NCBI GenBank assembly: GCA_025529335.1
Contig: JAMYHX010000078.1
Coordinates: forward strand, 1-64,000
DNA from: Rhizopus sp. PT2906
Taxonomy: Eukaryota; Mucoromycota; Mucoromycetes; Mucorales; Rhizopodaceae
Direction: 5' to 3'
DNA: 64,000 nt
Positions 36,355 through 47,486 of this stretch are shown here, piece by piece. Position 1 is the stretch's first letter, and each line of letters starts with the position of its first letter. A program made the translations under genes and the position numbers. Under the pieces are notes generated by a model, which saw nothing but the letters and a program-made list of their open reading frames with translations, was not told the DNA's origin and ran no database searches.

Positions 36355-37690
36355 GTTGAAGGTTTAACAGAAAAAAGACACCACTGGTCTCTGACTTTAA
36401 AGTTTGAGTTACAACAAGAAAAGAGTTGATGTGATTGGCTACAACTGTGTGTCCTGAATAAACTATTTTCATATACACACACGCACACTTTAGGAAGAAG
36501 ACCCAGAGCCTTTTTCTTTATCTATTTATGGTAATCTATTCAGAATGAATGCTTTTGTATATGACAATAGATTGAGAAATATTGTGAGCAAAGATGGAAA
36601 TGAGAGCCGATTTGAAAGAATATCCAAAGGATAGCATTACCAATTATGATCAAGAGCTACTCTTGTAGCTACCTGCTAAAAGCCACTTATGCTTCAACGA
36701 CTCATTACACGATCTATGATGATCGGTTTCCCTACCAGAAAGATGAACATTAACTAGACGCTGGTTCCACCAGGACATTCAACTCCTGCATTTCATTTAC
36801 CGTTACCGTCTTGCCCACGTCTAGAATCTCTTTTCTTCTTGCCAACTGAAATGAACATAAATCTTTCCTTTACAATGTGATCTGAATTGTATACAGAAGC
36901 ATGAAACTAACATGAAAAACAGGCTCATCAATGAAAATATAATTGCTTTAGCAATCCATATCTGTTGCCATAAGATGGTTTGCTCTGTTGATACTTTCTG
37001 GTGAATTTCTTTCTTTGAATTCAAAATGCGCTTACTTCATCATCGAGGCACACTCATTCGCCGTAATATCATGAAAAGCGGCTATAGCGATTTTCAATCT
37101 CATAAAGTACCCACTAACAAAATCTTTCAAACATAAAGATATTTACCGAGTATCTATTTTTCTGTTACGACTAGAAAGGGAAACCACAGAACTTTTGGAA
37201 TTGTACAAAAGAAGAATTCGTTCCCATCATTGCTTTATTTGCGTCATTTGATAAATGTGAAATGGACCAGCACGTTTATTATCTTGAAAGCAAACAAATA
37301 TGGTGCTGCACAAAACCAAAATAGTACTCGCACACAAGAAACGTTCCATAACGATAATAATGGCAAGATATCATCGATCAAAGCATAAACTTGGCGCATG
37401 ATATGAAAAGAGCCCCCCCTAGTAAAAAAAAAGGAGAGCTTAAAATGACAATGTAAGATCAGGCCAGCTGTTAGTGCAACCCATCGCACAGCATACAAAA
37501 TGAACCATGACATTCTTCGGTCTGTGTTACAACTAAAAGTGGCCTTATGCGATTTCAGAAAAAGAGGTGAGATTTTATTATAAATACAAACAAAAGAAAC
37601 GAGAATGAATAATGGTAATGACAGTAATGATGATTATGATGATATATGTGTGTGTCTATATGAGTTACTATGGTTACAGATGAATATGTA
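36355..37690. other. Intergenic region with membrane-like minus-strand fragments
   Basis: Minus-strand frames 37244..37513 (89 codons; YAVRWVALTAGLILHCHF, PLLSLWNVSCVRVLFWFC) and 36821..37024 (IWIAKAIIFSLMSLFFMLVS) look like exons of a polytopic membrane protein, and a short stretch at about 37030-37100 (KIAIAAFHDITANECASMM) lies between them. I could not build a consistent spliced gene. Possibly a decayed membrane-protein gene. Confidence 0.3.
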
Positions 37691-37936
37691 TTATTTGCAA
37701 AGTGGAGCATCAGGAAGATCGGCGACGATAGCATTTCTTCTCCTTAGAGTATAAACAGGTAATTCGATAATTGTATCATCAAATAAGGTCAGTGTTGCTT
37801 TTGCCCTTGGACTCTTTTGTAGCCATTGCGCGATAGACGAAGTAGATAAATAGTCTCTGTTTGCTTCTTCTAATATCGTATCACCATCTTGAATAGAATG
37901 AATATAAGCACAAGGGTGAATGTAAAGTTCAGACAT
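37691..37936 (-). CDS. Hypothetical 81-aa protein
   Basis: Single-exon frame from MSELYIHPCAYIHSI to DAPLCK. It has an even, non-repetitive composition with a helix-strand-like middle (IAQWLQKSPRAKATLTLFDD) and a basic patch RRRNAIVADLPD. It follows a typical AT-rich leader. No family is recognised; a small single-domain protein is plausible. Confidence 0.55.
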   Translation of the reverse strand: MSELYIHPCAYIHSIQDGDTILEEANRDYLSTSSIAQWLQKSPRAKATLTLFDDTIIELPVYTLRRRNAIVADLPDAPLCK

Positions 37937-38027
37937 TGAAAGTAAAGGTAAAGTAATAAAAAAGAAGAATAAAAAATGATCATTTTTATATTAAAACTTT
38001 AAGTCTCTTCTCTTTATTCCAAACAGG

Positions 38028-38160
38028 TTATTTTTTGGTGTCTTTTCTCACTTTTCCTTTACAAGTAAAATAGACGCGGATGTTATACCATTTATATCCT
38101 CTCGTACTCTTTGCCCACGGGATGTCACAGCCACGTGGATTGATTAAAGCGCATGGCATT
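38028..38160 (-). CDS. Possible 43-aa protein
   Basis: Frame from the ATG at 38160: MPCALINPRGCDIPW, RGYKWYNIRVYFTCKGKV, ending in a basic tail. Preceded (upstream on the minus strand) by a 25-A/T homopolymer at 38221-38245. Trp/Tyr/Cys content suggests a real protein fragment, but it is short and unrecognised; it may be an exon of a lost gene. Confidence 0.25.
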
Positions 38161-38499
38161 TTGATAAAAAATAATAATAGGAAAGCCACTAAGAATGAAA
38201 AAAAGCATGCCTTTTTTTCTAAAAAAAAAAAAAAAAAAAAAAAAATATGAAGACTTGAAAGAAAGGACTTCACATTAAAGAAAATAAAGTTTGCATAAAT
38301 GGTTACAAAGTTTATTCATCACACATCGGGGTTACTTTTTTGCCCTTTTCCTCTTTTTGTCTTTTGGAGATACAGTGTTTCGCGTTTGAATAGTAAATTT
38401 TATAAAGCCAATACAAAAAATAATAAAGTAATCCTGCTTGTTTAATCTTTTAGTTCTTCTAAATCCGTTTGATCGCACAAAAAGTCAACAGAAGGGAAG

Positions 38500-39125
38500 T
38501 AATGATAAAATATAGGGCTGCTCATAGCAAGTAATAGAGTATTTTTGCCACTGGGCTTTCACAGAGCTTTCTAATGTACATGGTGGTGCCTTCACCTTTC
38601 TTACCTTCCGCAACTCTTCTATAAAGGCTATCCATAGTTCTTTCTATGATAGCCCATTTGAAAGATATGAGTATATAAACAGTACATAATTGTTAGATTA
38701 ACCAATAATTACCTTTACTTGATTGAGCTTTTCAATTATGGCAGGCAAAGACAAAATATCGTCAGAATTATCATTTATAAAACGAAAACTATCCATTTCC
38801 ATCATTCGACACTAGCCATTATATGTCAAATCCATCTTGTAAGCAGTGGCCATATATCCTACTCAATATATTTTAGTGACGTGCAACAATAATACTAAAA
38901 AGAAAAACAAAATTATCCTCCATTAATATGCCAACAACTTCAGGAGTTGACCCTTTGGAATACCAACTTGCTCAGGACAAGCTGCATTTCCTTTCCCAAT
39001 TTCACCACATCGCTTTCATGGCGACCATTTGAATGGTTACCAGGTCTTTTGATCTCAACGAAACAAAGTTCGAGGTTCGTTGTGGTGAATGGGCTCACAA
39101 ATAAAACGAGGTCAGGGATCATTAT
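38500..39125 (-). pseudogene. Decayed PD-(D/E)XK-like mucoralean repeat-family gene
   Basis: Minus-strand reading starts PDLVLFVSPFTTTNLELCFVEIKRPGN (split here as PD-x(n)-ExK), the spacing of a PD-(D/E)XK nuclease fold, then SDVVKLGKEMQLVLSKLV. A 1-nt insertion or 2-nt loss after QRVN shifts the frame; PEVVGILMEDN continues in the new frame. After a probable intron, TAYKMDLTYNG is followed by an in-frame TAG before CRMMEMDSF. A last segment, LSLPAIIEKLNQVK and KELWIAFIEELRKV, is joined by an intact intron. Similar multi-copy genes occur, as I recall, in Rhizopus and Mucor genomes. The copy is clearly broken. Confidence 0.6.
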
Positions 39126-39269
39126 CTGATTCGTTTATGATTGGGATGTGGACCTACACGATATGGTGAACACTAGATGTACCAGAAAATACACCAGAAG
39201 TTAGACTAATACTATGTGTGCTACCTTCAAATACTACCTATGATGTCGTCAACAAGACTTTTGAACTTG

Positions 39270-39450
39270 TAGTGTCAAACTAAACATGACTTATTTCTTT
39301 TCAAGAAGAAAAAGAGATAAAAAAGAAATGTTATTTTTTTGTTTTTGCTTTATGTTGTCAGGTACTATCAACAAAGAAGAGCACGTGTAATTATGATAGA
39401 TTCGTACTTACACTCTTTAGTCTATTTTCTGGTGCATGTAGTACTGGCTA
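39270..39450. repeat. Dispersed repeat, copy A
   Basis: Shares colinear blocks with 55065..55370: GTGTCAAACTAAACATG versus GCGTCAAGCTAAGCATG, TTTCTTTTCAAGAAG, TTTATGTTGTCAG, GTGTAATTAT and TATTTTCTGGTGCATGTAGT. The copies differ by substitutions and a roughly 75-bp insertion in the other copy. Confidence 0.65.
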
Positions 39451-39498
39451 GTACTATTTTCGTCAATTGCAGACAGCATCAACTCTGTTTATATTTAC

Positions 39499-39665
39499 TA
39501 TTTGTTCATCTGTTAAACGGTACGGATTTTCTCTATAAGAGCGATAAGCAGCAAGAAGATTGGCCATCTCAGCTGTTAGATTATCTTGAGACATTGAAGA
39601 ATGTTCTGTAGCAACAACTCCGTTTTCAGCAGCAGTGTTAACAGCATCAACTTGAACAGCCGAGT
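39499..39665 (-). other. Candidate exon of unknown gene
   Basis: Minus-strand segment bounded by plausible splice sites (ACAAGTAG before, GTAAATA after) that reads AVQVDAVNTAAENGVVATEH and NLTAEMANLLAAYRSYRENP. Codon use looks coding. Flanking exons could not be found, and it sits in repeat debris, so it may be a relic. Confidence 0.3.
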
Positions 39666-40443
39666 CTACTTGTTCAAAAAACACAATATTTTCTTATAAA
39701 TGAAAGTAAGTCTTAGTATACCTTATTTGCAGATACACGCGCCTTGCAGTTTACCTTAAAACAGGCTATTCCAGCATGTAAACGATTGAGCAGATAGATC
39801 CAAACCTCAGTCACTGAATAAGACTTTTTTACCTCCTAATTTTTATTTTTCAAACGCAAAGTACTGTAACCATGTTTGTTACGATAATGAGAAAGAGAAG
39901 ATACTTAATGAAGGATCGATAGTGACATGAAAATTATTATTAGACCCTTTGCTGTGTTCATGCCTCGATCTTACACTCTCTTTAATAAAGAAAGTATACC
40001 AATTTGAAGTATTAAGTAACCGTATTTTCTGTACAGTGAATGAATACAGATTTTCTAGAATTTGTCTCGCACTATTTCTCTTCTTTAATCCACAACTAAC
40101 AACTTGCCCTTCTGTTACTGTTGCTCAGTTGGCTTTCAATTCAGCCAGTCAAAGGTCCCAAAGTCACACGGTCTGCTTATTTTCATGAGAACTGGGTGCC
40201 TTTGATTTTGAAACTATCTAAAGTTGGCGCTTCCTGCAATAACGCAATCACCACAGATACAGCAATCTATGCCAAATATGAAATCCTTTACACTGATTAT
40301 TGTGTGCAAATGAAACAGTTTATAAATAAACGTTTTATCAAATTGAGACTTTTTTTTTTGTGACGCAAACTGTATTGCCATCTGTACTACTTATTAGGCA
40401 TAAAAATGAAAGGGACGGGGATTATCACTGCCTTTTTTTCTTG
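39666..40443. other. AT-rich intergenic region
   Basis: Short frames only (39949-40188, 40121-40363), with no domain or splice support. Leads into the promoter of the 2-hydroxyacid dehydrogenase gene. Confidence 0.4.
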
Positions 40444-41714
40444 ATGTCTAAGGTAGTTGTCACTAGAGTATTACCTCCTCAAACCCAAGCACGTTTACTC
40501 TCTCAAGGATTTAACATAGTCCAATGGCAGCAAGATAGCGCTATGCCCAGAGAGGAGTTATTGAAGGCAGTTCAAGGTAAAATATTTTTTTTAATTCCTA
40601 TATACATAAAAACTAATAGAAAGCAACGTATAGGAGCTGAAGCATTACTTTGCTTACTTACAGATAGAATTGATAATGAGTTACTCGATGCTGCAGGTAA
40701 AGTATTATCTTGGTTTCTTACTTTTCTTTTATTTAAATAACAAAGGCTCACAGCTTAAGGTGATTGCTACCATGAGTGTTGGATATGATCATATTGATGT
40801 AGAAGCAGTCAAAGCTAGACGCATCCTTATTGGATACACGCCTGACGTATTGACTGATGCCACAGCCGACCTTACCCTCTTACTTATCCTTGGCGCGGCT
40901 AGAAGGATTAAAGAAGGTATTCAAGCAGCAGAACATGGCCAGGTAAAAAAAAAACATCACTCAAACCTATGTACCACTAACTCCGTATTCAGTGGAGAGA
41001 GTGGCGTCCGACTTGGTTATGTGGCTCCCAGCTCACAAACAAGACAGTAGGTATTGTCGGTTTGGGCCGTATCGGTGAAGCCGTGGCTCATCGCTTAAAA
41101 GCTTTTGGTATCTCCCGCATCGTTTACACAGGTCGACAAAGAAAGATGGGCATAGAAGATAGAATCAAGGCCGAGTTTGTCACATTTGATCACTTACTTG
41201 TAGATTCTGATTTTGTCATCGTTTGCTGCGCATTAACCAAAGAAACGAGACACATGTTCAATTACGAGGCATTCTCAAAAATGAAGAAAACAGCGGTACA
41301 TTATAGGTCAAGTAGTGTGTGAATCTCTTACTGATATCTTTAAAGGTGTTTGTCAATTCAGCTCGCGGAGGCATTGTTGATCAAGAGGGTCTTGGTAAGA
41401 AGAATAAAATGATCCAAAAAGGGCTTATTAATATATATATATGTGTATAGTAAAGGCACTAGAAGAGAATCTAATTGGAGCTGTAGGGTTAGATGTTACT
41501 GATCCAGAGCCTTTGCCTCCATCCCATAAACTCTATTCATTTCCAAACTGCCTTATCCTTCCTCATATAGGTAAAGAGTATTTAGTGCACAAATCCATTA
41601 CTTATCCTTTTTATAGGAAGCGCTACTTTGGAAACAAGGGAAAAAATGGCTAGTATGGCACTTGATAACATCTTGTCTGCACTTAATAATCAACCCCTAC
41701 CTTATTCTGTATAA
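40444..41714 (+). CDS. D-isomer-specific 2-hydroxyacid dehydrogenase (glyoxylate/hydroxypyruvate reductase type)
   Basis: Seven exons: 40444..40576, 40634..40696, 40746..40942, 40993..41295, 41346..41394, 41451..41570 and 41617..41714, 320 aa. Hallmarks: IATMSVGYDHIDVEA; NAD(P)-binding GIVGLGRIGEAVAHRL followed by YTGRQRK, a basic residue pattern after strand 2 favouring NADP; NSARGGIVD (catalytic Arg); VTDPEPLP (Glu); LPHIGSAT (catalytic His). Order and spacing match GRHPR, which reduces glyoxylate and hydroxypyruvate. The start at MSKVVVTRVLPP is preceded by a stop-rich AT leader. Confidence 0.93.
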
Positions 41715-41759
41715 AGCCAGAAAAGGCGGTCAATAAAAACCATTCTTTTTTTTTTCCTT

Positions 41760-42462
41760 ATGCTTCTCAAACGATTCTACTCTAGTTCTTCAAAAAGTTG
41801 GCTATCTCGTCAAGCTAGAGATCCATATTGTAAAGCAGCTAAAGCCAACCAGTATAGAGCCAGAAGCGCCTTTAAGCTTGTTCAGATACAAGAAAAGTAC
41901 CGTATCATTCGTCCAAATGATGTCGTTATCGACTGTGGTGCTGCTCCTGGAGGTTGGACACAAGTGGCAGCTGAAAAAGTATCTAATCAAGGATTGGTCA
42001 TTGGCATTGATCTTTTGCCCATGGACCCCATTCCAAATGCCCACATCATTCAAGGCAATTTCCTCAAAGCCTCTACACAGAAAGCTATACAAAAAGCCCT
42101 TGACAACCGGAAGGTTAATCTTGTCTGTTCAGATATGGCTCCTAGTTTTTCAGGCAATCATTTGGCAGATCATGCAAGATCCATGGAGCTTTGTGAATCA
42201 GCCCTTACATTTGCTCAAAGCGTCCTAAAACCCGGAGGATCCTTTGTTGCAAAGGTAAAAAGTAAAAATAATATAAACCTTCTTTGTATCAAACATGTCC
42301 ATTTTTCTCTAGTTCTTGATGGGAGGCACAGAGCATGAATTCCGAAAGAAACTTCAAACACTATTTACCAAAGTGAAAATTGAAAAACCAGATGCTTCAA
42401 GGAAACAGTCAACAGAGAGTTTTTATGTTGCACTAGGCTTTAAGCCCTCGAATCAAAGCTGA
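41760..42462 (+). CDS. MRM2: Mitochondrial 21S rRNA 2'-O-methyltransferase (FtsJ/RrmJ family)
   Basis: Exons 41760..42254 and 42313..42462, 214 aa. N-terminus MLLKRFYSSSSKSWLSRQ is Arg/Ser-rich, without acidic residues, a good mitochondrial presequence. FtsJ motifs: YRARSAFKLVQIQEKYRI (catalytic Lys), DCGAAPGGWTQVA (AdoMet loop), GIDLLPMDPIPNAHIIQGNF, VCSDMAPSFSGNH (catalytic Asp), LKPGGSFVAKFLMG (Lys) and a terminal ESFYVALGF (Glu). All four K-D-K-E catalytic positions are present. In yeast Mrm2 methylates U2791 of mitochondrial 21S rRNA. Only 45 bp separate it from the upstream dehydrogenase. Confidence 0.93.
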
Positions 42463-43500
42463 TCCATCCCCTTTTGAAAATATCCTTTATTAGAGATAGT
42501 TTGATCAGACAACAAGAGTGTTACCCTTTCTTTAACGGAAATGTAAAATATACAAATAATGTGAATATATTAAGATTACAGGTCTCTTGGGGAAGGGGAC
42601 ACCACACTCCCAACTCTTCGAAATTTGAACAAGAGTGGTTATTACTATGTTTGGTAATAATATTTCTTACTGTGAAAACAATGCCAAAGGGCGGTTTTTT
42701 TGTACACCTTTTACTTAGTTAGACATGAAAATACAAAATATGGTTCCCCTTCTCTCCCTTTCCCATATCTTACATTCGCTTAAAGAAGATCAATCGTATA
42801 CTTTTAGAAAATTTGATTTTTTATTATATTTCGCTGACCTTTAATAAAAAGAAGACAATAGCAAGTCATATTTTCATGTCTAACCAAGTAAATATGCATC
42901 GTCGTCCAAATGTCGTCCAATATGCATATTGATATTGATTTATTTCATTCTTCAAACTGTTGCTTGTATATTCCATCAATTTCAGAGTATCTTCTTCGGT
43001 ATGAGTTCCGTCTTCTTCCCTATATACACAAGTGTGAGTGAGTAAGACAAGGCGTTAGTACAATACCACGACTTTGTGTGATACCCATATATCGAGATTT
43101 TTATCATACATACCCTGAGCATTCCATCATCACATGTTTAACTTTGTCCTTGCAACTAAATCTAATACCATCTAGGAGTTTGTACTGGCTTTCAGAAAGG
43201 CAAAGCATCAATTGTTTGTTAGACGGGGAGCCTTTTTCACACCTATATAAAAAAATATATAATCATAAGCACTTGAACGGAAATATCATCCTATCATTTT
43301 CTTATCAAATAAAATGATGTACACTACGCACGCGAGGACACCATTTTTTAGGTCTTTTTGAATTACTCGGCAAATACAAACCTGGTCAAGACTTAATGAG
43401 TAAACTGGTACTGTCTGAACCCAGAATCGTTAATATTATTGTAACCAAGCTTATTAGTAGGTGTCAATGTATAATTTTGAATTTTTTACCCTTTCTTTCG

Positions 43501-43555
<55 letters not shown>

Positions 43556-43714
43556 AATGTTGTGGATGACAATTGCCAAGATATATATGTGACAAGGCTT
43601 ACCCAATGGCCAAAGAATACCAGATATTGTGTATATACCAAAAAGCCGCGCAAACAACTGTCTGCCTCCAGTACTGGTTGAGGTCCAGCACATTGTCTTA
43701 ATTTCGTTTTATGA
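42463..43714. other. AT-rich intergenic region with T26/A28 palindrome
   Basis: No supported gene. A perfect 52-bp palindromic core, 26 T followed by 28 A, occupies 43501-43554. Downstream of it the truncated end of the transposase relic begins. Confidence 0.5.
43501..43554. repeat. T26-A28 homopolymer palindrome
   Basis: 26 consecutive T directly followed by 28 consecutive A, able to fold as a 26-bp hairpin. It lies beyond the 3' end of the broken transposase. Could be an integration scar of two poly-A tails head to head or an assembly-sensitive tract. Confidence 0.8.
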
Positions 43715-44878
43715 CGGTAAATAAGCACAACGGTAGCCGCAGGATATAACATATTTAGTAATATCTTCAGATTTATGGATAGGAGTGTTATCCGTAATAA
43801 GGTAGTGCCCTTTCATATGTAGTTACTGATCCAATTCATCCATAGTGGCCTTCAGAAAGCTAAAATAATGACCAGTTACTGTCCCTGTGCTCATTAGCTC
43901 AACATAACCTTCTTTCTTTCTTTTCTTGGCTGGTGACTGCGGTAATCTCAAGCTACACTTTATTAAACCTGAAGCAGAGATTGCACCTAAAATCATTGTT
44001 GTTTGTGCTCGGGTTTTGGGCACTGTGACCACAGCAGGCAACCCTTTTTTTGACTAGGCCATACTACGTTTTAAATTAATATGAAATGTACACTCATCGG
44101 GAAAGACGCAATTAACTCTAAAGTCCATGTCCGTACACTCTCACTTATGAACCCAGTCAAAACGTTCCTGAATTTTTTCTTCACTGTTATTATCCAGAGG
44201 CTGAAATTGGGCTTTTTTGAGTGATAAGTTACATTCAGTTCTTACGAAATTGTAGATAATGCTTTTAGAGACCCTCAGGTCCTGAAATTTTTGAAGTAGT
44301 CGCTCCATTACTTGCTCCAAGACAGCTGAAGGATTCTTATCTATGTACTCCAAGATAACTTGCTTGTATTCTTCTTGAAGTATACGCGAGCGACAGGTTT
44401 TCTTATGCTTTATAAAAATACTATCAGGATCCGTTTTGTACATTTGGGCTCATCTTTGAGCTGTGCGAACATGAATACCTAATTGTTTCGCAGTAGCTGA
44501 AGCACTCATAACTTTCTCAAACATCAGTTTATAGGACCTAACTTTGTCTTGATCCGTATAGAGTGTACGCGTCCGCTTACTGGACGCCTACTTCATGCAA
44601 AAATCTACGTCATCTTTTGCATCTTCATCTGTCATAGAGCCTACATCGAAATTATTCTCCTGAGGCTGATTATGCAAACACTGAGTATGTGAACTAACTG
44701 TTTCTAAAGCATATCGCTCCCCATCAACGATGTAGTCCATAGGCTCAGGTCTACCGTATTCATCAACTGCATTACCGTACCCGTCTTCATAAAAATTTGA
44801 AAGCTTATTTTGTAATACTCGGTTTTTAATGAGAAGAAAAAAGAGAACTGACGGTACTTTCATGCTTAATATACTCAT
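43715..44878 (-). pseudogene. Tc1/mariner-like transposase pseudogene
   Basis: One minus-strand frame runs from ATG 44878 to about 43715 with no indel but five in-frame stops (44588 TAG, 44450 TGA, 44141 TGA, 44054 TAG, 43823 TAA). The N-terminus has YEDGYGNAVDEYGRPEPMDY; a helix-turn-helix region follows (SASATAKQLGIHVRTAQ; LQEEYKQVILEYIDKNPSAV); the DDE core has NCVFPDECTFHINLKRSMA (first Asp), TTMILGAISASGLIKC and HYLITDNTPIHKSEDI (second Asp). The frame is lost before the third catalytic residue. Most stops are explained by G-to-A or C-to-T changes at Trp or Gln/Arg codons. Terminal repeats were not found. Confidence 0.85.
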
Positions 44879-47412
44879 ATTTTGTACGGCAAAGTTTCCA
44901 CGTTTACGACATTTAATTTGCCAGCAAGCGAAATCAACTAATGGTTAACGTGACATTAGAATTTAACAAGTGCGAATTTTACTCTTGACATCAGTGTCAA
45001 TAATTTTTGGAAATACTATATAGCCTAGACATAAAGTTCTCTTTTTTCATATGGTATTAAACATAATTAAAAGACATGTTCAGTAATTCAAAAATTAAAA
45101 AGCTATTTTTTTATAGTATATCAGCGGCTATTTTGATAATAAGGAGGTTAAATGACCCTTGTGATTAAAAGGCTGAAAAAGATCTCTTGCTTTTCTTTCA
45201 TTAGAAATTTCGGTGCCTGTTCTGTCATTTATTGAAAGGAAACACTGCGCAACAAAAAAAAAAGTAGATGAACGTAATGGTTATGAAATAAAATACTAAA
45301 TATAAATATCTGTCGTCTACTAAAGACGTATCTGATAAAAAAGGCACATGCAAACACTAGACCCTTGAAACGATGCATGAAATAAAGTGTAAATCTAGTA
45401 TCTGTGTAGTGCTGTTCATGTTGAATCTTCCATTTGGATATACTAATGACGTGTTTCATTCTTTAAACTTCATCACCTATTATAATAAAACACATTGTGC
45501 CTTTACTTTTTTCTTTCATTTATTGTTAATCGATAAAAGCAAAGACATTTCTAACATAAGCTATAACTTTTTAATGATGCTGAATATACGATTGATTCTT
45601 TAATTGATTTTTATACGAATTTTCTGTTTTTTTTTCTTTTTGAAAATATAATTTTATAGTATTGCTGAATAACATAGTTTATAACCCGGAAAAATGAGAA
45701 AACACATACGAAATTTATATTGATTATATGACGGCAAAGTCTGCAGTCTTCTTCGATATAAATTAGAAATACGACAGATTGAATACAGTAGCTTTGTCTT
45801 TTTCTAAATCACTCTCACCTAAAAGTATATTTCAGATATATGGACAAGATCTCAGTAAAAGGCTGTGTATTACATTTACCTTAGGGTTTCGAAATTGCAT
45901 TATCAATAAAGCTTTATTTTCGGTATCAACTTGTAAAATGAAAAGTTCTACTACTTGGAGATGCATAAATAAGTAGCAGGTAAAATTTTTAGGTAATCTT
46001 TAGTAATTACTTTGAATGAATAGATAAAATATTGTCTCGAGACAAGCAGATCAGTCGTTTGTTTTTATTTATATGAAGTCACCGGATAGTAAACGTTCAA
46101 TAAATTGCTTTTATATGCTAGGTTGGAAATAAACAAAATATGTTTGTCAATTGATGTAAAGATATAATAAGCGAGCAATCAAGTGAATATAGGAAATCAA
46201 ATGCTTTGTTCAAAATAATTTGAATGAATAAATATACTATTGTTTCAAAAAAAAAAAAAAAAAGAAGCGTATATATGAAACGTATATGTGTATGATCAAA
46301 AGTAATATAGAATTGATCTTTGTTCAGTTGAGCTTAAGGTGTAAGCCGTGATTTAATAAGTTGTTTATGATAATGACTACTAGGTACTTAAAATATCAAT
46401 TAAGCAACTGAGTTATAAAGTTTAAAAGTAAAGTAATTCATTAAAATAAAAGATACAAACATTATTCTGATCAGTCATACGAAGTTGATGCTAGATCAAA
46501 AGGATTTAAAGAAAATAAAGAAAAGAAATAAATTATAAATCTTCCAACGAAAGGATTTATAAGATAGATGAAAGAATATAAGGTAAAAAAGGTTATTTAT
46601 TCGATCATTGCCCAAAGAGGACGAAAACAAAAGTATTGTTACTGAGTGTTAGTAAGGGGAAAAGTGTTAATAGTAATGTTTAAAAATAGGCTTTGTAAGT
46701 AAAATTTGGTATTATAGTGAAAATCAGATCTTAATACAAGATAAATATAGAGTAATATAATGCTAAGACTTGTAAGATAAAGCAAAAAGCAAAATAAAGA
46801 AGTTATTAAGCGAATAATGTTTAAGATATAAGATAAAATAAGAGAAGTCTTTTGTTCTGAATTCGATGATGTCGTTTATTTTAAAAAGTTTATTGTATTA
46901 TTTTTCGTAGTTTGAGGTGAAGTTGTTGTTAAGTATAGGAGTTTTTTCTTGAGTTATGTGATAGAGACTCTTGATTTGACTACCAGATCTTTTAAAGTTG
47001 ATCCAACTGTATCGTAAAAGTAAAAGTAATAGTAAAAGATAAAGAAAAGAGATCAGGAACTTTTATAACCAAAAAATTTCCTGTTTATTGTATAAAATAA
47101 AAATAAAAATAAAAGTGAAGTGAATTGATTGATTGATTTTTTTTTCCTTTGAGAGAGTTTTGGTTTTTTATATTTTGTTATCAGGGTTGACTTCTACAGA
47201 GATTCCACTTTCGATGTTCTTGACGTTACAATGGAATGTTTATACTAATTTAATGTTAATAAAATATATGTAATATAAAACAATAATGAATGACTATAAA
47301 AAATGAAAATGATAAATGGCAAAACCATGCATAATACATACAATGTCACCAGATACCAAAAACAGTATTTGAGTAACGTTACACGAAAAAGCCAGCCCAG
47401 ACAAAAAGAAAA
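44879..47412. other. Long AT-rich gap with purine-biased strand
   Basis: 2.5 kb without a supported gene. From about 46100 to 47110 the plus strand is strongly purine-biased (repeated AAAGATAAAA, AAATAAAG words), with very low GC. Includes an A run at about 46248-46263. Short frames at 45229-45603 and 45779-45976 have no domain. Confidence 0.45.
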
Positions 47413-47486
47413 CGCTCCTAGGTGGGCTCGAACCACCAACCTCCTGATTAACAGTCAGACGCGCTAGCCAATTGCGCCATAAGAGC
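47413..47486 (-). tRNA. tRNA-Asn (GTT)
   Basis: Minus-strand 74-nt gene, no intron. Acceptor stem GCTCTTA pairs with TAGGAGC (one T-G wobble) with discriminator G; D-arm GGCGCAATTGGCTAGCGCG (A box TGGCGCAATTGG); anticodon stem-loop TCTGA-CTGTTAA-TCAGG with anticodon GTT; T-arm with GGTTCGAGCCC (B box). The CCA end is not encoded. A pol III terminator follows on the same strand (TTTTCTTTTTG). All four stems close, so the gene looks functional. Confidence 0.96.
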
